Positions 8,459 through 17,058 of a stretch of 64,000 bases of DNA are shown one piece after another. Both the position numbers and the translations under genes were made by a program. Origin of the DNA: Mycolicibacterium septicum DSM 44393 (GTDB lineage: Bacteria; Actinomycetota; Actinomycetes; Mycobacteriales; Mycobacteriaceae). Numbering within the stretch: position 1 is the first letter of the stretch; each line of letters starts with the position of its first letter. The stretch spans positions 1,446,682 through 1,510,681 of the forward strand of contig NZ_HG322951.1 in NCBI RefSeq assembly GCF_000455325.1, given 5' to 3'. The notes under the pieces are model-generated. The model saw only the letters and a list, made by a program, of their open reading frames with translations. It did not search any database and was not told the DNA's origin.

Positions 8459-9153
8459 GGCAACTCCGCCAGGACGGTTTCTCCGGCCAGCGTCCGCTGG
8501 CCCCGGGTGACGAGCAGTTTCGAACCAGCAGGGAGATAGGTGTCGAGTCGGGAGCCGAACCGGATCAGTCCGTAGGTCTCGCCGATGTCGAGCTTGTCTC
8601 CGACGTGCGCGTTGCACACGATGCGTCGCGCGATCAGCCCGGCGATCTGTACGGCGATCACCTCGGTGCCCTCGGGGGTGCGGATGACGACGCTGTTGCG
8701 TTCGTTGTCCTCGCTCGCGGCTTCGAGCTCGGCCGAATGGAAACGTCCGGGGCGGTGCTGCACGGCCACCACGTCACCACCGATCGGTGCCCGCTGCACG
8801 TGTGCGTCGAGAACCGACAGGAAGATGCTGATCCGCGGCCGCGGGGTGTCGGACAAGCCCAGCTCGGCGGGCGGGACGGCGTCCTCGATCAGGCACACCA
8901 GCCCGTCGGCGGGGGCGACCACCACGCCGGGGCGCGTCGGCGCCACCCGGGGCGGGTGCCGGAAGAACGCCGCGTTCGCCCCGGCGGCCAGCAGGCCGGC
9001 CCGGCGCACCCAACGGTGCTTGCGGCCCAGGGCCGCGACGGCGAGGCTGGCGCCGACGAACGGGAGGCCCGCCGAATGCATCGGCGGAACACTGGATCGC
9101 ACCAGCGCCGCAAGGCGTTCTGGTCCGGACTGGAGGTCGGGGCGTCTGGCCAT
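8455..9153 (-). CDS. psd: Phosphatidylserine decarboxylase proenzyme
   Basis: Converts phosphatidylserine to phosphatidylethanolamine. The 232-residue proenzyme is of the short type. The autocleavage site is G200-S201 within IRFGSRLD: Ser201 would become the pyruvoyl group of the small alpha chain, the rest being the beta chain. A conserved [14 protein letters not shown] stretch (about 110-123) and NERNSVVI are typical of the family, and a hydrophobic N-terminal part suggests membrane association. Overlaps pssA by 4 bases and follows moeA by 35 bases. Confidence 0.95.
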   Translation of the reverse strand: MARRPDLQSGPERLAALVRSSVPPMHSAGLPFVGASLAVAALGRKHRWVRRAGLLAAGANAAFFRHPPRVAPTRPGVVVAPADGLVCLIEDAVPPAELGLSDTPRPRISIFLSVLDAHVQRAPIGGDVVAVQHRPGRFHSAELEAASEDNERNSVVIRTPEGTEVIAVQIAGLIARRIVCNAHVGDKLDIGETYGLIRFGSRLDTYLPAGSKLLVTRGQRTLAGETVLAELP

Positions 9154-9188
9154 CGGGAGGATTCTACGTGCGGGTGGAGTCGGAATTG

Positions 9189-10379
9189 CTAGCTCAGGTC
9201 CCAGACGGGAACCGTCGACCCCGCCGTAAGTTCGGTGACGTCCTCGGCTATCTCCAGCAGACAGTTCGCCGAGGCGAGCCAGCGCAGATGATGTGAGGCC
9301 GGGGGACCGTAGCTGCTCACCGAATCCCCGGTCAGCACACCCCGCCGGAACTGCCGTTTTCCGCGCGGCGAGGTCAGATCCTCGGTCAGCTGCGCGGTGC
9401 GCCGCGGCCGGTCGGGTTCGGCGAGGCCCATCGCGGCGCGCAGCGGTGCGCGGACGAACACCTCGAACGAAACCAGGGCACTGACCGGATTGCCGGGCAG
9501 CGTGACGATGGGAACACCGTCGACCGTCCCCGCCCCCTGCGGCATCCCGGGCTGCATCGCCACCTTGACGAACTCCACCTGATCCGACAGCGAGTCCTTG
9601 ACCACTTCGTATGCGCCCGCGCTCACCCCGCCGGTGGTGATGATGAGGTCGGCGTCGACGGCATGCGCGGCCAGCGCGGCCCGGAACGCGTCGACGTCGT
9701 CGGCGGACATCGGGGCGATGGTGGCCTGCGCTCCGGCGTCGCGGACCGCCGCCGCCAGCATGACCGCATTGGACTCGTAGATCTGGCCTGGCTGCAGTTC
9801 GGTGCCCGGGGCCACGAGTTCGGTGCCGGTCGACATCACCATCACGCGCTGCGGCGGCAGCACGGGCAGTGTGGCCAGTCCCAGTGCCGCGGCCAGCCCG
9901 AGGGCGGCCGGGCTGATCACCTGGCCGGCCCGCAGCACGGTGGTGCCTGCGGTGACGTCCTCACCGGCGCGGCGGATGTGCTGGCCACCCCGGGCGGCCG
10001 CGCGGATCGTCACCGTGTCGGTCGCCCCGTCGGTGGCCTCGACCGGGACCACCGCGGTGGCGCCGGACGGCAGCGGGGCCCCGGTCATGATGCGGTGCGC
10101 GGTTCCGGGTTGCAGCGTCAACGGGTCGGTGCGGCCCGCCGGGATGTCCTCGGCGACGGGCAACCGCACCGGGGCGTCCTCGGTGGCGCCTGCGACGTCG
10201 TCGGCGACGACGGCGTAGCCGTCCATCGCGGAGTTGTCGAAGCCGGGCAGTGACAGCGGGGCGACGACATCGGCGGCCAGCACCAGGCCGAGGGTGTCGT
10301 TCAGTGGAACATCTTGTGGGGCGCGGGCTTTGATCAGCTCGGCGACCACCTTCTGGTGTTCTTCGACGGTCCGCATCAT
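9189..10379 (-). CDS. moeA: Molybdopterin molybdenumtransferase MoeA
   Basis: Inserts molybdate into adenylylated molybdopterin in molybdenum cofactor synthesis. The 396-residue protein has the family landmarks [11 protein letters not shown] near residue 50, [17 protein letters not shown] near 110-125, the MPT-binding STGTELV near 190, TTGGVSAG and [15 protein letters not shown] near 300-315. Start ATG at 10379 overlaps the upstream SDR stop (ATGA); the ATG one codon later is also possible. By position it corresponds to M. tuberculosis moeA2 (Rv0438c). No other Moco gene is nearby. Confidence 0.95.
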   Translation of the reverse strand: MMRTVEEHQKVVAELIKARAPQDVPLNDTLGLVLAADVVAPLSLPGFDNSAMDGYAVVADDVAGATEDAPVRLPVAEDIPAGRTDPLTLQPGTAHRIMTGAPLPSGATAVVPVEATDGATDTVTIRAAARGGQHIRRAGEDVTAGTTVLRAGQVISPAALGLAAALGLATLPVLPPQRVMVMSTGTELVAPGTELQPGQIYESNAVMLAAAVRDAGAQATIAPMSADDVDAFRAALAAHAVDADLIITTGGVSAGAYEVVKDSLSDQVEFVKVAMQPGMPQGAGTVDGVPIVTLPGNPVSALVSFEVFVRAPLRAAMGLAEPDRPRRTAQLTEDLTSPRGKRQFRRGVLTGDSVSSYGPPASHHLRWLASANCLLEIAEDVTELTAGSTVPVWDLS

Positions 10380-11302
10380 CACACCGGGAACGTGACGCCG
10401 GTGAGCTCTTCGGACACCGCCCATAGCCGGCGCTGCAGCTCCTCGTCATGCGACTGCTTGCTGGAGGTCACGAGCTCGGGGTAGCCGCGCAGTTCCCGGA
10501 ATCCGTCCGGTCCGTAGTACTGGCCGCCCCGCACGCCGGGGTCGGTTGCGGCGCGCAAGGTGGCCAGGGCGCCCTTCACCGCGCTGTTGACGAGGAGGGA
10601 GGTGACCCGGCTGACGCCCGGCAGCCCGGCGCCGGGGATGTGCCGCGTCAGTTCGGTGTCCGAGACACCGGGGTGGGCAGCCACCGCGATCGTCGGCTCG
10701 TTCTTGGCGGCCAGACGCCGCTGCAGCTCATAGGTGAACAGCAGGTTCGACAGCTTGGACTGCCCGTACGCGGCGACCCGGTTGTAGCTGCGTTCCCACT
10801 GCAGGTCGTCGAAGTGGATGCCGGCCTGGATGTTGTGGGCGATGCTGGCGACCGCGACGACGCGTGACCCGTCGACCGGGAGCAGGTGATCCAGCAGCAG
10901 ACCGGTCAGGGCGAACGCCCCGAGGTGGTTGGTGCCGAACTGCAGCTCGAAACCGTCCACGGTGGTCTGCTTGGGCGGGTACATCACCCCAGCGTTGTTG
11001 ATAAGCAGATCGATGCGCGGATAGGCGGCCCTGATTTCGTCGGCGCCGGTGCGGACCGAATCCAGCGAGCCCACATCCAGCTGCTGCAGCTTGAGGTCCG
11101 CCTTGGGCACGGCGGCGGTGATCCGGTCGACGGCCTGACGGCCCTTGTCCAGGTTGCGTACCGCGATGACGACATGCGCGCCCCTGGCGGCGAGCACGCG
11201 GGCGGTCTCGTAGCCCAGACCGGTGTTGGAGCCGGTGACGATCGCGATCCGGCCGGACTGATCGGGAACGTCGGCCTCGGTCCACTTGGAATTGGCGCTC
11301 AT
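10379..11302 (-). CDS. Short-chain dehydrogenase/reductase (Rv0439c-like)
   Basis: A 307-residue SDR with the Rossmann motif TGSNTGLG near residue 24, NNAGVM near 105, active-site Tyr in AYGQSKLSNLL with the catalytic Lys four residues later. This layout is that of WW-domain oxidoreductase/retinol-dehydrogenase-like SDRs. Substrate unknown. It is translationally coupled to moeA. A close-looking paralogue of identical length lies at 21707-22630. In M. tuberculosis the equivalent gene is next to groEL2, whereas here groEL2 is about 14 kb away. Confidence 0.9.
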   Translation of the reverse strand: MSANSKWTEADVPDQSGRIAIVTGSNTGLGYETARVLAARGAHVVIAVRNLDKGRQAVDRITAAVPKADLKLQQLDVGSLDSVRTGADEIRAAYPRIDLLINNAGVMYPPKQTTVDGFELQFGTNHLGAFALTGLLLDHLLPVDGSRVVAVASIAHNIQAGIHFDDLQWERSYNRVAAYGQSKLSNLLFTYELQRRLAAKNEPTIAVAAHPGVSDTELTRHIPGAGLPGVSRVTSLLVNSAVKGALATLRAATDPGVRGGQYYGPDGFRELRGYPELVTSSKQSHDEELQRRLWAVSEELTGVTFPV

Positions 11303-11333
11303 GGTTCGAACTCTACGGGTGTGCCGTTGTGCC

Positions 11334-12629
11334 TCACACTGTTGCGATCACCGAGGCCGAGGGCCTCGACCGCATCACGTGATCGATGTGGATCTGGCCG
11401 GCGATGTACCGCCCGTTGTCCGCGACAGCGGCCAGACCCGTCCGGGCCAGCGAGTCCCCGTCGGGCAGCCCCGCGTAGTACAGGCCGGGGAGTGCGCCCA
11501 GGATGCCGCCCTGCTGAAGTGGCACCCCGTTCTCGTCGAGCGCGTGTGCGGGCAGGATCCGGTAGTCGGGGCGGAATCCGGTGCACCACACGATGGTTGA
11601 GATGTCGTGGCGAACCAGGTCGAGCCGCGTATCGAAACCCGCGATCGCGTCGAGATTCACGACGGGTGCCGTCGCAGCTTCGGGGGCGACGAAGCCGCGG
11701 GCGCGCAGTCCGGCGTCGATCTTGTTGATCACCTCTCGGAACGAGAGCGCGGATTCCTCGGCGATGTCGATGACGTTGTCCTCCAGCATCAGCACGCTGC
11801 CACGTGCCCCGCGGGCCGACCCGACCAGGACGACGCCCTTTTCGGCCAACGTGCCGAGATTGAGTTCGGCGGTGCCAAGCCTGTTGCCGCACACCGGCAA
11901 TCCGGGGAGCCGTGAGCGGTGGCCGGCGCCTGCGGTGACGAAGTCGTCGTACAGTGAGAACACGTGCATCCATTCGTGGATGGTGCGACCGCGGTAGTGC
12001 CGGGGCCAGGCTCGGTGCCGTCCCACGGACAGGAAGACCCGTCGGCCGGCATCCACCAGTTCGTCGGCGATCTGCTGACCGCTGATGCCCGCACCGACCA
12101 CCAGGACCGTCCCGCCCGGAAGCGCGTCGGGATTGCGGTAGTCGGACGAATGGGTTTGGTGGATGGCCGAATCGATGTCGCACGCCAGGATGGGCTTGCG
12201 CGGTTGCGCATAGCCGCCGACGGCCGCGACGAGGTTGCGCGATTCGACCGTCTCGCCGTCGTGCAGGCGGGTCCTGAACCGCACGTCGTCGTCGGATCCG
12301 CCGAACCGACCCTCGACGGCCTGCACCGGCGTGTGCTCACGGACGGTCAGGTTGCGGTCCCGCACATAACGCCGCAGGTGGCCGGCTACCTGCGGTCCCG
12401 ATGGCAGGGCGAACGGGTCGTCGCCGTCGTAGTCCCACCCGGGCAGCCGGATCGACCGGTTGCCGCTCCCGACGAGCAGGCTGTCCCACCGTTCGTGTGC
12501 CCACCGCTGGCCGACCTCGCCCTTCTCGAACACGATCGCCTCGCGCCCGATTTCCTGTAGCGCTCCGGCCACTCCGCAGCCTTGCTGGCCGGCGCCGACG
12601 ATGACGGTCTCGATGTATTCGTTCCCCAT
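11334..12629 (-). CDS. FAD-dependent monooxygenase / CzcO-like oxidoreductase
   Basis: A 431-residue flavoprotein. The N-terminal FAD-binding GAGQQGCGVAG starts near residue 12, and a second dinucleotide fold GAGISGQQIADEL lies near 180, the two-fold arrangement of flavin-containing monooxygenases and CzcO-type proteins; TGFRPDYRIL toward the C-terminus is the usual late FAD/NADP motif. Substrate unknown. It is 31 bases upstream of the SDR gene and may head the minus-strand operon down to 5362. It is divergent from a MerR gene across a 96-base gap containing a perfect palindrome, a likely control point. Confidence 0.9.
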   Translation of the reverse strand: MGNEYIETVIVGAGQQGCGVAGALQEIGREAIVFEKGEVGQRWAHERWDSLLVGSGNRSIRLPGWDYDGDDPFALPSGPQVAGHLRRYVRDRNLTVREHTPVQAVEGRFGGSDDDVRFRTRLHDGETVESRNLVAAVGGYAQPRKPILACDIDSAIHQTHSSDYRNPDALPGGTVLVVGAGISGQQIADELVDAGRRVFLSVGRHRAWPRHYRGRTIHEWMHVFSLYDDFVTAGAGHRSRLPGLPVCGNRLGTAELNLGTLAEKGVVLVGSARGARGSVLMLEDNVIDIAEESALSFREVINKIDAGLRARGFVAPEAATAPVVNLDAIAGFDTRLDLVRHDISTIVWCTGFRPDYRILPAHALDENGVPLQQGGILGALPGLYYAGLPDGDSLARTGLAAVADNGRYIAGQIHIDHVMRSRPSASVIATV

Positions 12630-12658
12630 GGGAGGGCCTTTCTTTCCGCGCCAAGTTA

Positions 12659-12674
12659 GTTAGGGTGACCTAAC
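12659..12674. promoter_or_regulatory. Perfect 6-4-6 palindrome between divergent genes
   Basis: GTTAGG-GTGA-CCTAAC lies midway between the FAD monooxygenase (start 12629) and the MerR gene (start 12726). MerR proteins act on dyads placed inside promoters, so it is a candidate operator for that regulator. The TTAGG/CCTAA arms also resemble half of the mycobacterial IdeR iron box; in the best gapless alignment to the 19-bp consensus I count 14 matches. Either reading is inference. Confidence 0.5.
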
Positions 12675-12725
12675 AAGAGCACTTCAAGTCGGCTTTAGAT
12701 CAAGGCCGTGAATGGGGTGGGTGGC

Positions 12726-13124
12726 ATGAGTGACGACTTCATCGGCATCGGTGCGGCCGCGCGCCGGTTCGGTCTGGCCGAATCGGCCCTGCGGTACTGG
12801 GAGAAACGAGGCCTGCTCCACCCGGCCCAGCGCCGGTCCAGTTGGCGGTTGTACGGCCCCGAGCAACTCCACCGGATCGGGCTGATCAAGGTGTGGCGGG
12901 AAAGCGGCCTCCTGAGCCTCGACGAGATCGAGACCATTCTCACCGCGGGCAACCACGACTGGCGCGATGCGGTGCTCGATCGCCTCGGGGCGATTGAGCG
13001 GCAACAAGATCGGCTGGCCGAAGCCAAGGCGCACCTTGAGCACCTACTGACCTGTCCGGACGAGAATCCCGCCGAGGACTGTCCGTACCTGCGGAAGATC
13101 ACGGACGAGTATCCGGCTCGATAG
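12726..13124 (+). CDS. MerR-family transcriptional regulator
   Basis: A 132-residue regulator: winged HTH IGAAARRFGLAESALRYWEKRGLL at about 6-30, RLYGPEQLHRIGLIK, then a dimerisation coiled coil (about 80-115) and a Cys-containing tail (LLTCPDENPAEDCPYL). Two cysteines at the end could in principle sense metal or redox state, but no known effector signature is complete. The ATG at 12726 has GGGTGG just upstream; an in-frame ATG at 12708 is an alternative. Divergent from the FAD monooxygenase. Confidence 0.9.
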   Translation: MSDDFIGIGAAARRFGLAESALRYWEKRGLLHPAQRRSSWRLYGPEQLHRIGLIKVWRESGLLSLDEIETILTAGNHDWRDAVLDRLGAIERQQDRLAEAKAHLEHLLTCPDENPAEDCPYLRKITDEYPAR

Positions 13125-13169
13125 GTCCGGTGCTGGACGGCGCCCCGACGCCATAGCAGTCTGGGAGCC

Positions 13170-14165
13170 ATGCGCAACCTGATGGCTGTCCTGCTCACCG
13201 TGTTGCTGGCCATGACCGGGTGTTCGTCGAACGAAGCTGCCGCAGATCCATTGTCCGCGTGGAACGACACATCGGCGAAGAGTTCGATCACCGAGTTCGT
13301 CAAGCGGGTCACCACCGCCGACACACCCGATTTCGTCGCGCCGGAGGACCGCATCGCGGTGTTCGACAACGACGGCACGCTCTGGGCCGAGGCGCCCCTG
13401 CCGTTCCAGGCGGCGTTCGTCGTCGACGAGCTCAAACGCCGGGCACCGCAGGAGCCGGCGCTGGCCGCCGACCCCATGGTGCAGGCGGCGCTGAAAGGCG
13501 ACGTGGCGACCCTGCTCGCTGGTGACCGGCACGAAGGATTACTGCGCGTCCTGGCGCTCACCCACTCCGGGATGACCACCGACGAGTTCAACCAGCGGGT
13601 GACCGACTGGATGGCGACCGCCAAGCATCCCCGATTCGACCGGCCCTACGACCAGCTGACCTACGAACCGCAACAACAGTTGCTGTCCTACCTGCGGGAC
13701 AACGGGTTCCGTACTTTCATCGTTTCCGGCGGCGGCGCGGATTTCATGCGGGTGTTCTCCCAGCGGGTGTACGGCATCCCGCCCGAGCAGGTGGTCGGCT
13801 CCACCGGCACCACGAAATACGAACTGCGGGACGGTAAGCCGGTGCTCGTGAAAACCCTCGACTACGTCTTCGTCGACGACACCGTCGGTAAGCCGTCGGG
13901 AATCCACGAGTTCATCGGCAGGCGACCGATCCTCGCCGTCGGCAACAGCGACGGTGACCAGGCGATGCTGGAGTACACCACGATCGACAACCCGCGCCCC
14001 AGCCTCGGCGTGCTGGTCCACCACACCGACGCCGAGCGCGAATACGCCTACGACGCCAACCCGCCGTCTTCGGGAAAACTGGTCACCGCACTGCAGCAGG
14101 CCGGGCCCGACGGCTGGACCGTCGTCGATATGAAGAACGACTGGAAGACGGTGTTCGCGCAGTGA
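13170..14165 (+). CDS. Lipoprotein HAD-family phosphohydrolase
   Basis: A 331-residue exported lipoprotein: a hydrophobic signal ends in the lipobox LAMTGC (lipidated C18). The mature part is a haloacid dehalogenase-type hydrolase with motif I FDNDGTLW (nucleophile D66, D68), motif II FIVSGGGADF and motif IV GNSDGDQAML. It would act on phosphate esters at the outer face of the membrane. Its TGA overlaps the GTG of the next gene (GTGA), tying it to the two PH-domain membrane proteins. Substrate unknown. Confidence 0.88.
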   Translation: MRNLMAVLLTVLLAMTGCSSNEAAADPLSAWNDTSAKSSITEFVKRVTTADTPDFVAPEDRIAVFDNDGTLWAEAPLPFQAAFVVDELKRRAPQEPALAADPMVQAALKGDVATLLAGDRHEGLLRVLALTHSGMTTDEFNQRVTDWMATAKHPRFDRPYDQLTYEPQQQLLSYLRDNGFRTFIVSGGGADFMRVFSQRVYGIPPEQVVGSTGTTKYELRDGKPVLVKTLDYVFVDDTVGKPSGIHEFIGRRPILAVGNSDGDQAMLEYTTIDNPRPSLGVLVHHTDAEREYAYDANPPSSGKLVTALQQAGPDGWTVVDMKNDWKTVFAQ

Positions 14166-14656
14166 AATTGATCGATCCGGCCCAGCCGCCCAGCAGTAAG
14201 GCGCCACTGGTGTGGGCATTGAGCGCAGCCATCCCGTGGGTGGTACTGGCCCTGGTCCAGATGGTCTGGTTCGCTCTCGACTCCCGGATGCTCTGGCTGC
14301 ACGGTGCGGCCGCGATCGTCACGGTGCTGGGCGCCGTCCTGTTCGTCGTGGTGGTCCCGATCTGGCGCTACCGCGTGCACCGCTGGGACATCAACGTCGG
14401 ATCCGGCACGCCCGCGGTGTACACCCGCACCGGGTGGCTGGTGCAGGAGCGCCGCATCGCCCCGATCTCCCGGGTCCAGACCGTGGACACCTACCGCGGC
14501 CCACTGGACCGGCTGTTCGGCCTGGCCAACGTGACGGTGACGACGGCGTCCTCGGCCGGGGCCGTGCGGATCGTGGCCCTCGACGACGACGTCGCCGAGC
14601 GGGTGGTGGCGCAGCTGACCGACATCGCGGCGATCGGTGAACAGGACGCCACGTGA
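14162..14656 (+). CDS. bPH2-domain membrane protein (YdbS-like)
   Basis: A 164-residue protein with two transmembrane helices (about 17-40 and 45-68) followed by a bacterial PH domain (bPH2, DUF304): RYRVHRWDINVGSGTPAVYT and RTGWLVQERRIAPISRVQTV are typical. GTG start overlaps the preceding stop, and its own stop overlaps the next GTG. YdbS/YdbT pairs are widespread in Gram-positives and affect stress tolerance in Bacillus; the molecular role is unclear. Confidence 0.85.
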   Translation: MKLIDPAQPPSSKAPLVWALSAAIPWVVLALVQMVWFALDSRMLWLHGAAAIVTVLGAVLFVVVVPIWRYRVHRWDINVGSGTPAVYTRTGWLVQERRIAPISRVQTVDTYRGPLDRLFGLANVTVTTASSAGAVRIVALDDDVAERVVAQLTDIAAIGEQDAT

Positions 14657-16125
14657 CCACGCCGGCCGAGCCGGCCATCCGGCCGCCGTGGCAGCGGCTG
14701 AGCCCGCGCATGCTGCTGGTCCACCCGGTCCATGAAGTGCTGCAACAGATCCCGCTGCTGATCGGTGCGGTGGTGCTGGGCTCGGCGACCGGCAACTCGG
14801 GCTGGACCATCGCGGCGATCGCGCTGACCGTCGCCGTCGGCCTGGCGCGCTGGTTCACCACCAGCTACCGCATCGAACCGGATGAGGTGCAACTGCGCAC
14901 CGGGTTGTTGCAGCGCAAGGTGCTGTCAGTGCCGCGCAACCGGATCCGGTCGGTGTCCACCGATGCCCGGCTGCTGCACCGGATGCTCGGCCTGACCGTG
15001 CTGCGGATCAGCACCGGCCAGGAGGCCAAGGGGGACACCGTGTTTGCCCTCGACGCGGTCGAGGCGCAGCAGGTGCCCCGGCTGCGCGCGATCCTGCTGG
15101 CCGACGCCGTCCCGGTCGAGGATGCACCGGCGGGCCGGGAACTGGCCCGCTGGCAGCCCTCGTGGCTGAGCTACAGCCCGCTGAGTCTCACGGGTCTGGC
15201 CATGATCGCGGCCGCGGTGGGGGTGGTCTACCAGGCGGGAGCGGGTGCGGCGCTGCAGAACTCGGATCTGGCCCAGTCCGGAATCGCGGTAGCAGAACGC
15301 CTCGGCGTCCTGATCAGTGTGGTTCTCGGTGCGGTGGTGGTCCTGACGCTTTCGGTGGTGCTCTCCGTGCTGAGGTCCTTACTCACCTACGGGAATCTGG
15401 TGCTGCGCAGAGATTCTGACGTGCTGCACCTGCAACACGGCCTGCTTCGGCTGCGGGAGCACACCTACGACATGCGACGGATGCGTGGCGGCACCCTGCG
15501 TGAGCCACTGCTGGTGCGGGCCTTCGGCGGTGCGCGCCTCGACGCGGTGATGACCGGCGTCGGCGGCGAGGGGGAGGCCTCGCTCCTGCTGCCGCCCTGC
15601 CCTTCCTCCACCGCCACGGCGGTGCTGGCCGAGCTGATCGACAATCCCGGCGTCGTGCAGGCACCGCTGGTGGCCCACGGACCGGCGGCGGTGCGCCGGC
15701 GCTGGACTCGTGCTCTGACGCCGCCCCTCCTCCTGGGTGCGGTGATCCTGGTGGTCGGGGTGCCGGTGTGGGTGTGGGTGCTGTGGGCACTGTTGGTCGG
15801 GGGCGCCGCGCTGCTGGCCGCGGACCGGGCCAGCTCCCTCGGTCATCTGGTGCGTGACGGCTGGCTGGTCGCCCGCGCCGGGAGCATCGAGCGCCGCCGC
15901 GACCACCTGGACGCTGCCGGGATCATCGGATGGACGGTGCGACAGACGTTCTTTCAGCGCCGCGCCGGGGTGGCCACCCTGATCGCGGCGACCGCCGCGG
16001 GGGAGAAGCGCTACGCCGTGATCGATGTCCCGGCGGCACAGGCCTGGTCGGTTGCCGTGGCCGCCTCACCGTGGGTGGCCGACAACGCGTGGGCATCCGG
16101 TGCGGCAGGCCCCGAGTTGCGCTGA
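14653..16125 (+). CDS. bPH2-domain membrane protein (YdbT-like), multi-pass
   Basis: A 490-residue membrane protein with repeated units of paired helices followed by bPH2 domains: the first PH block carries SYRIEPDEVQLRTGLLQRKV with SVPRNRIRSVS, the second DVLHLQHGLLRLREHTYDM, and the third DGWLVARAGSIERRRDHL. Translationally coupled to the shorter YdbS-like gene by a 4-base overlap, the standard pair order. The unusual partner here is the HAD lipoprotein at the head of the operon. Function unknown. Confidence 0.87.
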   Translation: MTTPAEPAIRPPWQRLSPRMLLVHPVHEVLQQIPLLIGAVVLGSATGNSGWTIAAIALTVAVGLARWFTTSYRIEPDEVQLRTGLLQRKVLSVPRNRIRSVSTDARLLHRMLGLTVLRISTGQEAKGDTVFALDAVEAQQVPRLRAILLADAVPVEDAPAGRELARWQPSWLSYSPLSLTGLAMIAAAVGVVYQAGAGAALQNSDLAQSGIAVAERLGVLISVVLGAVVVLTLSVVLSVLRSLLTYGNLVLRRDSDVLHLQHGLLRLREHTYDMRRMRGGTLREPLLVRAFGGARLDAVMTGVGGEGEASLLLPPCPSSTATAVLAELIDNPGVVQAPLVAHGPAAVRRRWTRALTPPLLLGAVILVVGVPVWVWVLWALLVGGAALLAADRASSLGHLVRDGWLVARAGSIERRRDHLDAAGIIGWTVRQTFFQRRAGVATLIAATAAGEKRYAVIDVPAAQAWSVAVAASPWVADNAWASGAAGPELR

Positions 16126-16150
16126 ATTTGCGGACGTTTACTGTCGCTGC

Positions 16151-16966
16151 ATGGCTATCGGTGGAGTGTTGTTCGACATCGATGGTGTGCTGGTGACCTC
16201 CTGGCAGCCCATCGACGGCGCGGCGCAGACGTTGCGGGTGCTGGCCGAGAATCAGATCGCCCGCTCCTACCTGACCAACACCACCACGCGCACCCGCGCC
16301 CAGATCGCCGATCTGCTGACCGCGGCCGGCATGGACGTCGCCGCCGACGAGGTGATCACCGCGGCGGCGCTGACCGCCGAGTACGTGCGCGACCGTTACC
16401 CCGGCGCCCGATGTTTCCTCGTCAACAGCGGGCAGATCGGCGAGGACATGCCCGGCGTCGACGTCGTGTACTCCAGTGACTTCACCGGACCGGCCGCACC
16501 GGACACCCCGGACGTGGTGCTGCTCGGCGGGGCCGGACCGGAGTACAACCACCTCACGCTCAGCTGGGTGTACGACTGGATGGCTCAGGGGGTGCCGGTG
16601 GTGGCGATGCACCGCAGCACCGCGTGGACCACCACCGACGGACTGCGGGTGGACACCGGCATGTACCTGACCGGCATGGAGGAGACGTCGGGCCGCAAGG
16701 CCACGGCCGTGGGAAAGCCCGCTCCGGAAGGGTTCCTGGCCGCCGCCAACCGCCTCGGCGTCGACCCCGAGGAGATGTACATGATCGGCGACGACCTCAA
16801 CAACGACGTCCTGGCGGCGCAGGTGGTGGGGATGGCCGGGGTGCTGGTGCGGACCGGCAAGTTCCGTCAGTCGACGCTGGACCGTTGGGCCGCAGACGAA
16901 TTCGCGATGCAACCCAACTACGTCATCGACTCCGTCGCCGACCTTCCCGAACTGCTGGAGTTGTAG
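16151..16966 (+). CDS. HAD-IIA family hydrolase (NagD/LHPP-like)
   Basis: A 271-residue cytosolic phosphatase: motif I FDIDGVLV near residue 8, motif II YLTNTTTRT with the conserved Thr near 45, and motif III/IV GKPAPEGFLAAA plus MIGDDLNNDV, in the order of class IIA HAD enzymes. The length and the cap between motifs II and III fit the family that includes LHPP. ATG at 16151 is chosen because upstream in-frame sequence overlaps the bPH2 gene. Physiological substrate not predictable. Confidence 0.9.
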   Translation: MAIGGVLFDIDGVLVTSWQPIDGAAQTLRVLAENQIARSYLTNTTTRTRAQIADLLTAAGMDVAADEVITAAALTAEYVRDRYPGARCFLVNSGQIGEDMPGVDVVYSSDFTGPAAPDTPDVVLLGGAGPEYNHLTLSWVYDWMAQGVPVVAMHRSTAWTTTDGLRVDTGMYLTGMEETSGRKATAVGKPAPEGFLAAANRLGVDPEEMYMIGDDLNNDVLAAQVVGMAGVLVRTGKFRQSTLDRWAADEFAMQPNYVIDSVADLPELLEL

Positions 16967-16967
16967 G

Positions 16968-17050
16968 GCAGCGTCGTTTTCTGCACCAGGGTCGTATTTT
17001 TCGGCGAGGGCGACCCTCACGTAGAAATCGGCGAACGTCGTCGCGGCTGC
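16968..17050. repeat. Imperfect long hairpin at convergent gene ends
   Basis: The 92-base gap between two convergent genes is almost filled by an interrupted inverted repeat: GCAGC (16968-16972) with GCTGC (17046-17050), TTTCT with AGAAA (17023-17027), and AGGGTCG (16988-16994) with CGACCCT (17011-17017). It could terminate both transcripts, and looks like one of the dispersed mycobacterial intergenic hairpins. No clear U-tract. Confidence 0.5.
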
Positions 17051-17058
17051 GGTGCCCG

